Assembly: GCA_902490355.1 (NCBI GenBank) | Contig: CABUDN010000144.1 | Location: forward strand, 1 to 6,087 | Direction: 5' to 3' | Source of the DNA: an uncultured Oscillibacter sp. | GTDB lineage: Bacteria > Bacillota > Clostridia > Oscillospirales > Oscillospiraceae | DNA length: 6,087 bases | Shown: positions 5,450-6,087 of the stretch, in pieces | Layout of the letters: each line of letters begins with the position of its first letter | Position numbering within the stretch: position 1 is the first letter of the stretch | The notes under the pieces: generated by a model | What the model saw: the letters and a program-made list of their open reading frames with translations, nothing else | Told to the model about the DNA's origin: nothing | Database searches by the model: none | Made by a program: the position numbers and the translations under genes

Positions 5450-6087
5450 TTAAGTATCTGCACCGCTGTGGCACAAGGATTGATGGACCGATTCTGTGAA
5501 GGCGATGGACTCCGCAATGGATTGATCCAACAGGCCTACAAACTGCGCCACATAGGGTGTCAGTTTGCTGTTGCGGGGACGGATCCAACCGATGCGGATA
5601 CAGGTTTTTCCCGCCAGGGGCATGGTGACCACGGCCTGGCTGGTGATGCCTTCCACCAGCAGGCCGCTGCCGGTGGTGTATGCATCCGTGGCGGCCAATA
5701 CATTCATCATGGTTGCGCGGTTGTTGACGCTGATTTGCCGGGGCGGTTTTTTCATGGATAAAAGCTGATACTCCTCGGAATAGTCGGTTCCCACGCCCTG
5801 ATTATGTTCAAAGGAAACGTAGGGTAAGCCCGCCAGATCTTCCTCCGTAACCTCGTCCCGGTTGGCCAGGGGATGGCCTTTGCGGACGTAAATACAGGGG
5901 GAGACCGCTGCGATTTCATGGAAGTCCAGATCCCGGGCGTCCAGCAGGCGGCGAATGATCTTTTCCGTCAATTCTGTAAGGAAGATGACGCCGATGTCTG
6001 CCCGATGGTCATAGACATCGTCGATGACGGCGTCCATCCCGGCCTCCCGGATGGAAAAAACGTACCGGTTGTCTGTGGTGCGCCAGA
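5450..6087 (-). CDS. LysR family transcriptional regulator, 5'-partial
   Basis: C-terminal effector-binding part of a LysR-type regulator; 211 residues are visible and the frame runs off the right edge, so the ATG at 6037 is internal. The N-terminal helix-turn-helix lies outside. The visible part starts 'DNRYVFSIREAGMDAVIDD' and continues with the two-lobed periplasmic-binding-protein-like fold: 'HRADIGVIFL' ends the first strand pair, and 'VRKGHPLA' is the family hallmark before the hinge, followed by 'DLAGLPYVSFE'. The second lobe contains 'NNRATMMNVLAATDAYTTG', the usual effector-site stretch, and then 'PLAGKTCIRIGWIRP'. The inducer is unknown. It is convergent with the transporter gene and shares its terminator, so the two are not cotranscribed; LysR proteins usually act on a divergent gene next to their own start, which would lie beyond this window. 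Confidence 0.92.
   Translation of the reverse strand, partial: WRTTDNRYVFSIREAGMDAVIDDVYDHRADIGVIFLTELTEKIIRRLLDARDLDFHEIAAVSPCIYVRKGHPLANRDEVTEEDLAGLPYVSFEHNQGVGTDYSEEYQLLSMKKPPRQISVNNRATMMNVLAATDAYTTGSGLLVEGITSQAVVTMPLAGKTCIRIGWIRPRNSKLTPYVAQFVGLLDQSIAESIAFTESVHQSLCHSGADT

Noticed and set aside
5450..6037. ATG at 6037 as the start of a short stand-alone effector-binding protein
   Set aside because: The frame stays open to the window edge and the upstream residues 'DNRYVFSIREAG' continue a normal LysR effector domain, so this is an internal Met.

Overview
The window looks like chromosomal DNA of a moderately GC-rich Firmicute, most likely a Clostridia-class anaerobe of the Oscillospiraceae type. 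This is inferred from purine-rich Shine-Dalgarno sequences, sigma-A-type promoters in AT-rich gaps, U-tract hairpin terminators, and the families present: a multi-pass sensor kinase with a C-terminal 'DGGSGLGLS' box, an FCD-type GntR regulator, an NhaC-family antiporter and a LysR regulator. No mobile element, tRNA, rRNA or CRISPR array is visible.

Layout, left to right. (1) The 3' part of a membrane sensor histidine kinase gene (+), cut by the left edge. (2) A perfect 18-bp inverted-repeat terminator between convergent genes. (3) A complete enolase-superfamily gene (-) carrying the full mandelate racemase catalytic set. (4) A roughly 270-bp AT-rich divergent control region with apparently overlapping promoters. 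(5) A complete GntR/FCD regulator gene (+). (6) A roughly 400-bp non-coding stretch with an extended -10 promoter. (7) A complete NhaC-family Na+/H+ antiporter-type transporter gene (+). (8) A strong GC-rich hairpin terminator between convergent genes. (9) The 3' part of a LysR-type regulator gene (-), cut by the right edge.

Genes 3, 5 and 7 look like one functional unit: an acid-transforming enzyme, a ligand-responsive regulator transcribed divergently from it, and a secondary transporter from a family that includes hydroxy-acid exchangers such as the malate/lactate antiporter MleN. The inferred job is regulated uptake and racemisation or dehydration of a 2-hydroxy acid or sugar acid; the substrate cannot be read from the sequence. 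Two sites resembling FadR/UxuR-type operators, one over the divergent promoters and one over the -35 of the transporter promoter, would tie the unit together. The kinase and the LysR gene are separated from it by terminators and probably belong to neighbouring loci.

Nothing here is clearly a new class of system. The most interesting items are the uncharacterised mandelate-racemase-like enzyme with its transporter and regulator, the compact divergent promoter/operator, and a hairpin placed between the Shine-Dalgarno and the start codon of the enzyme gene.
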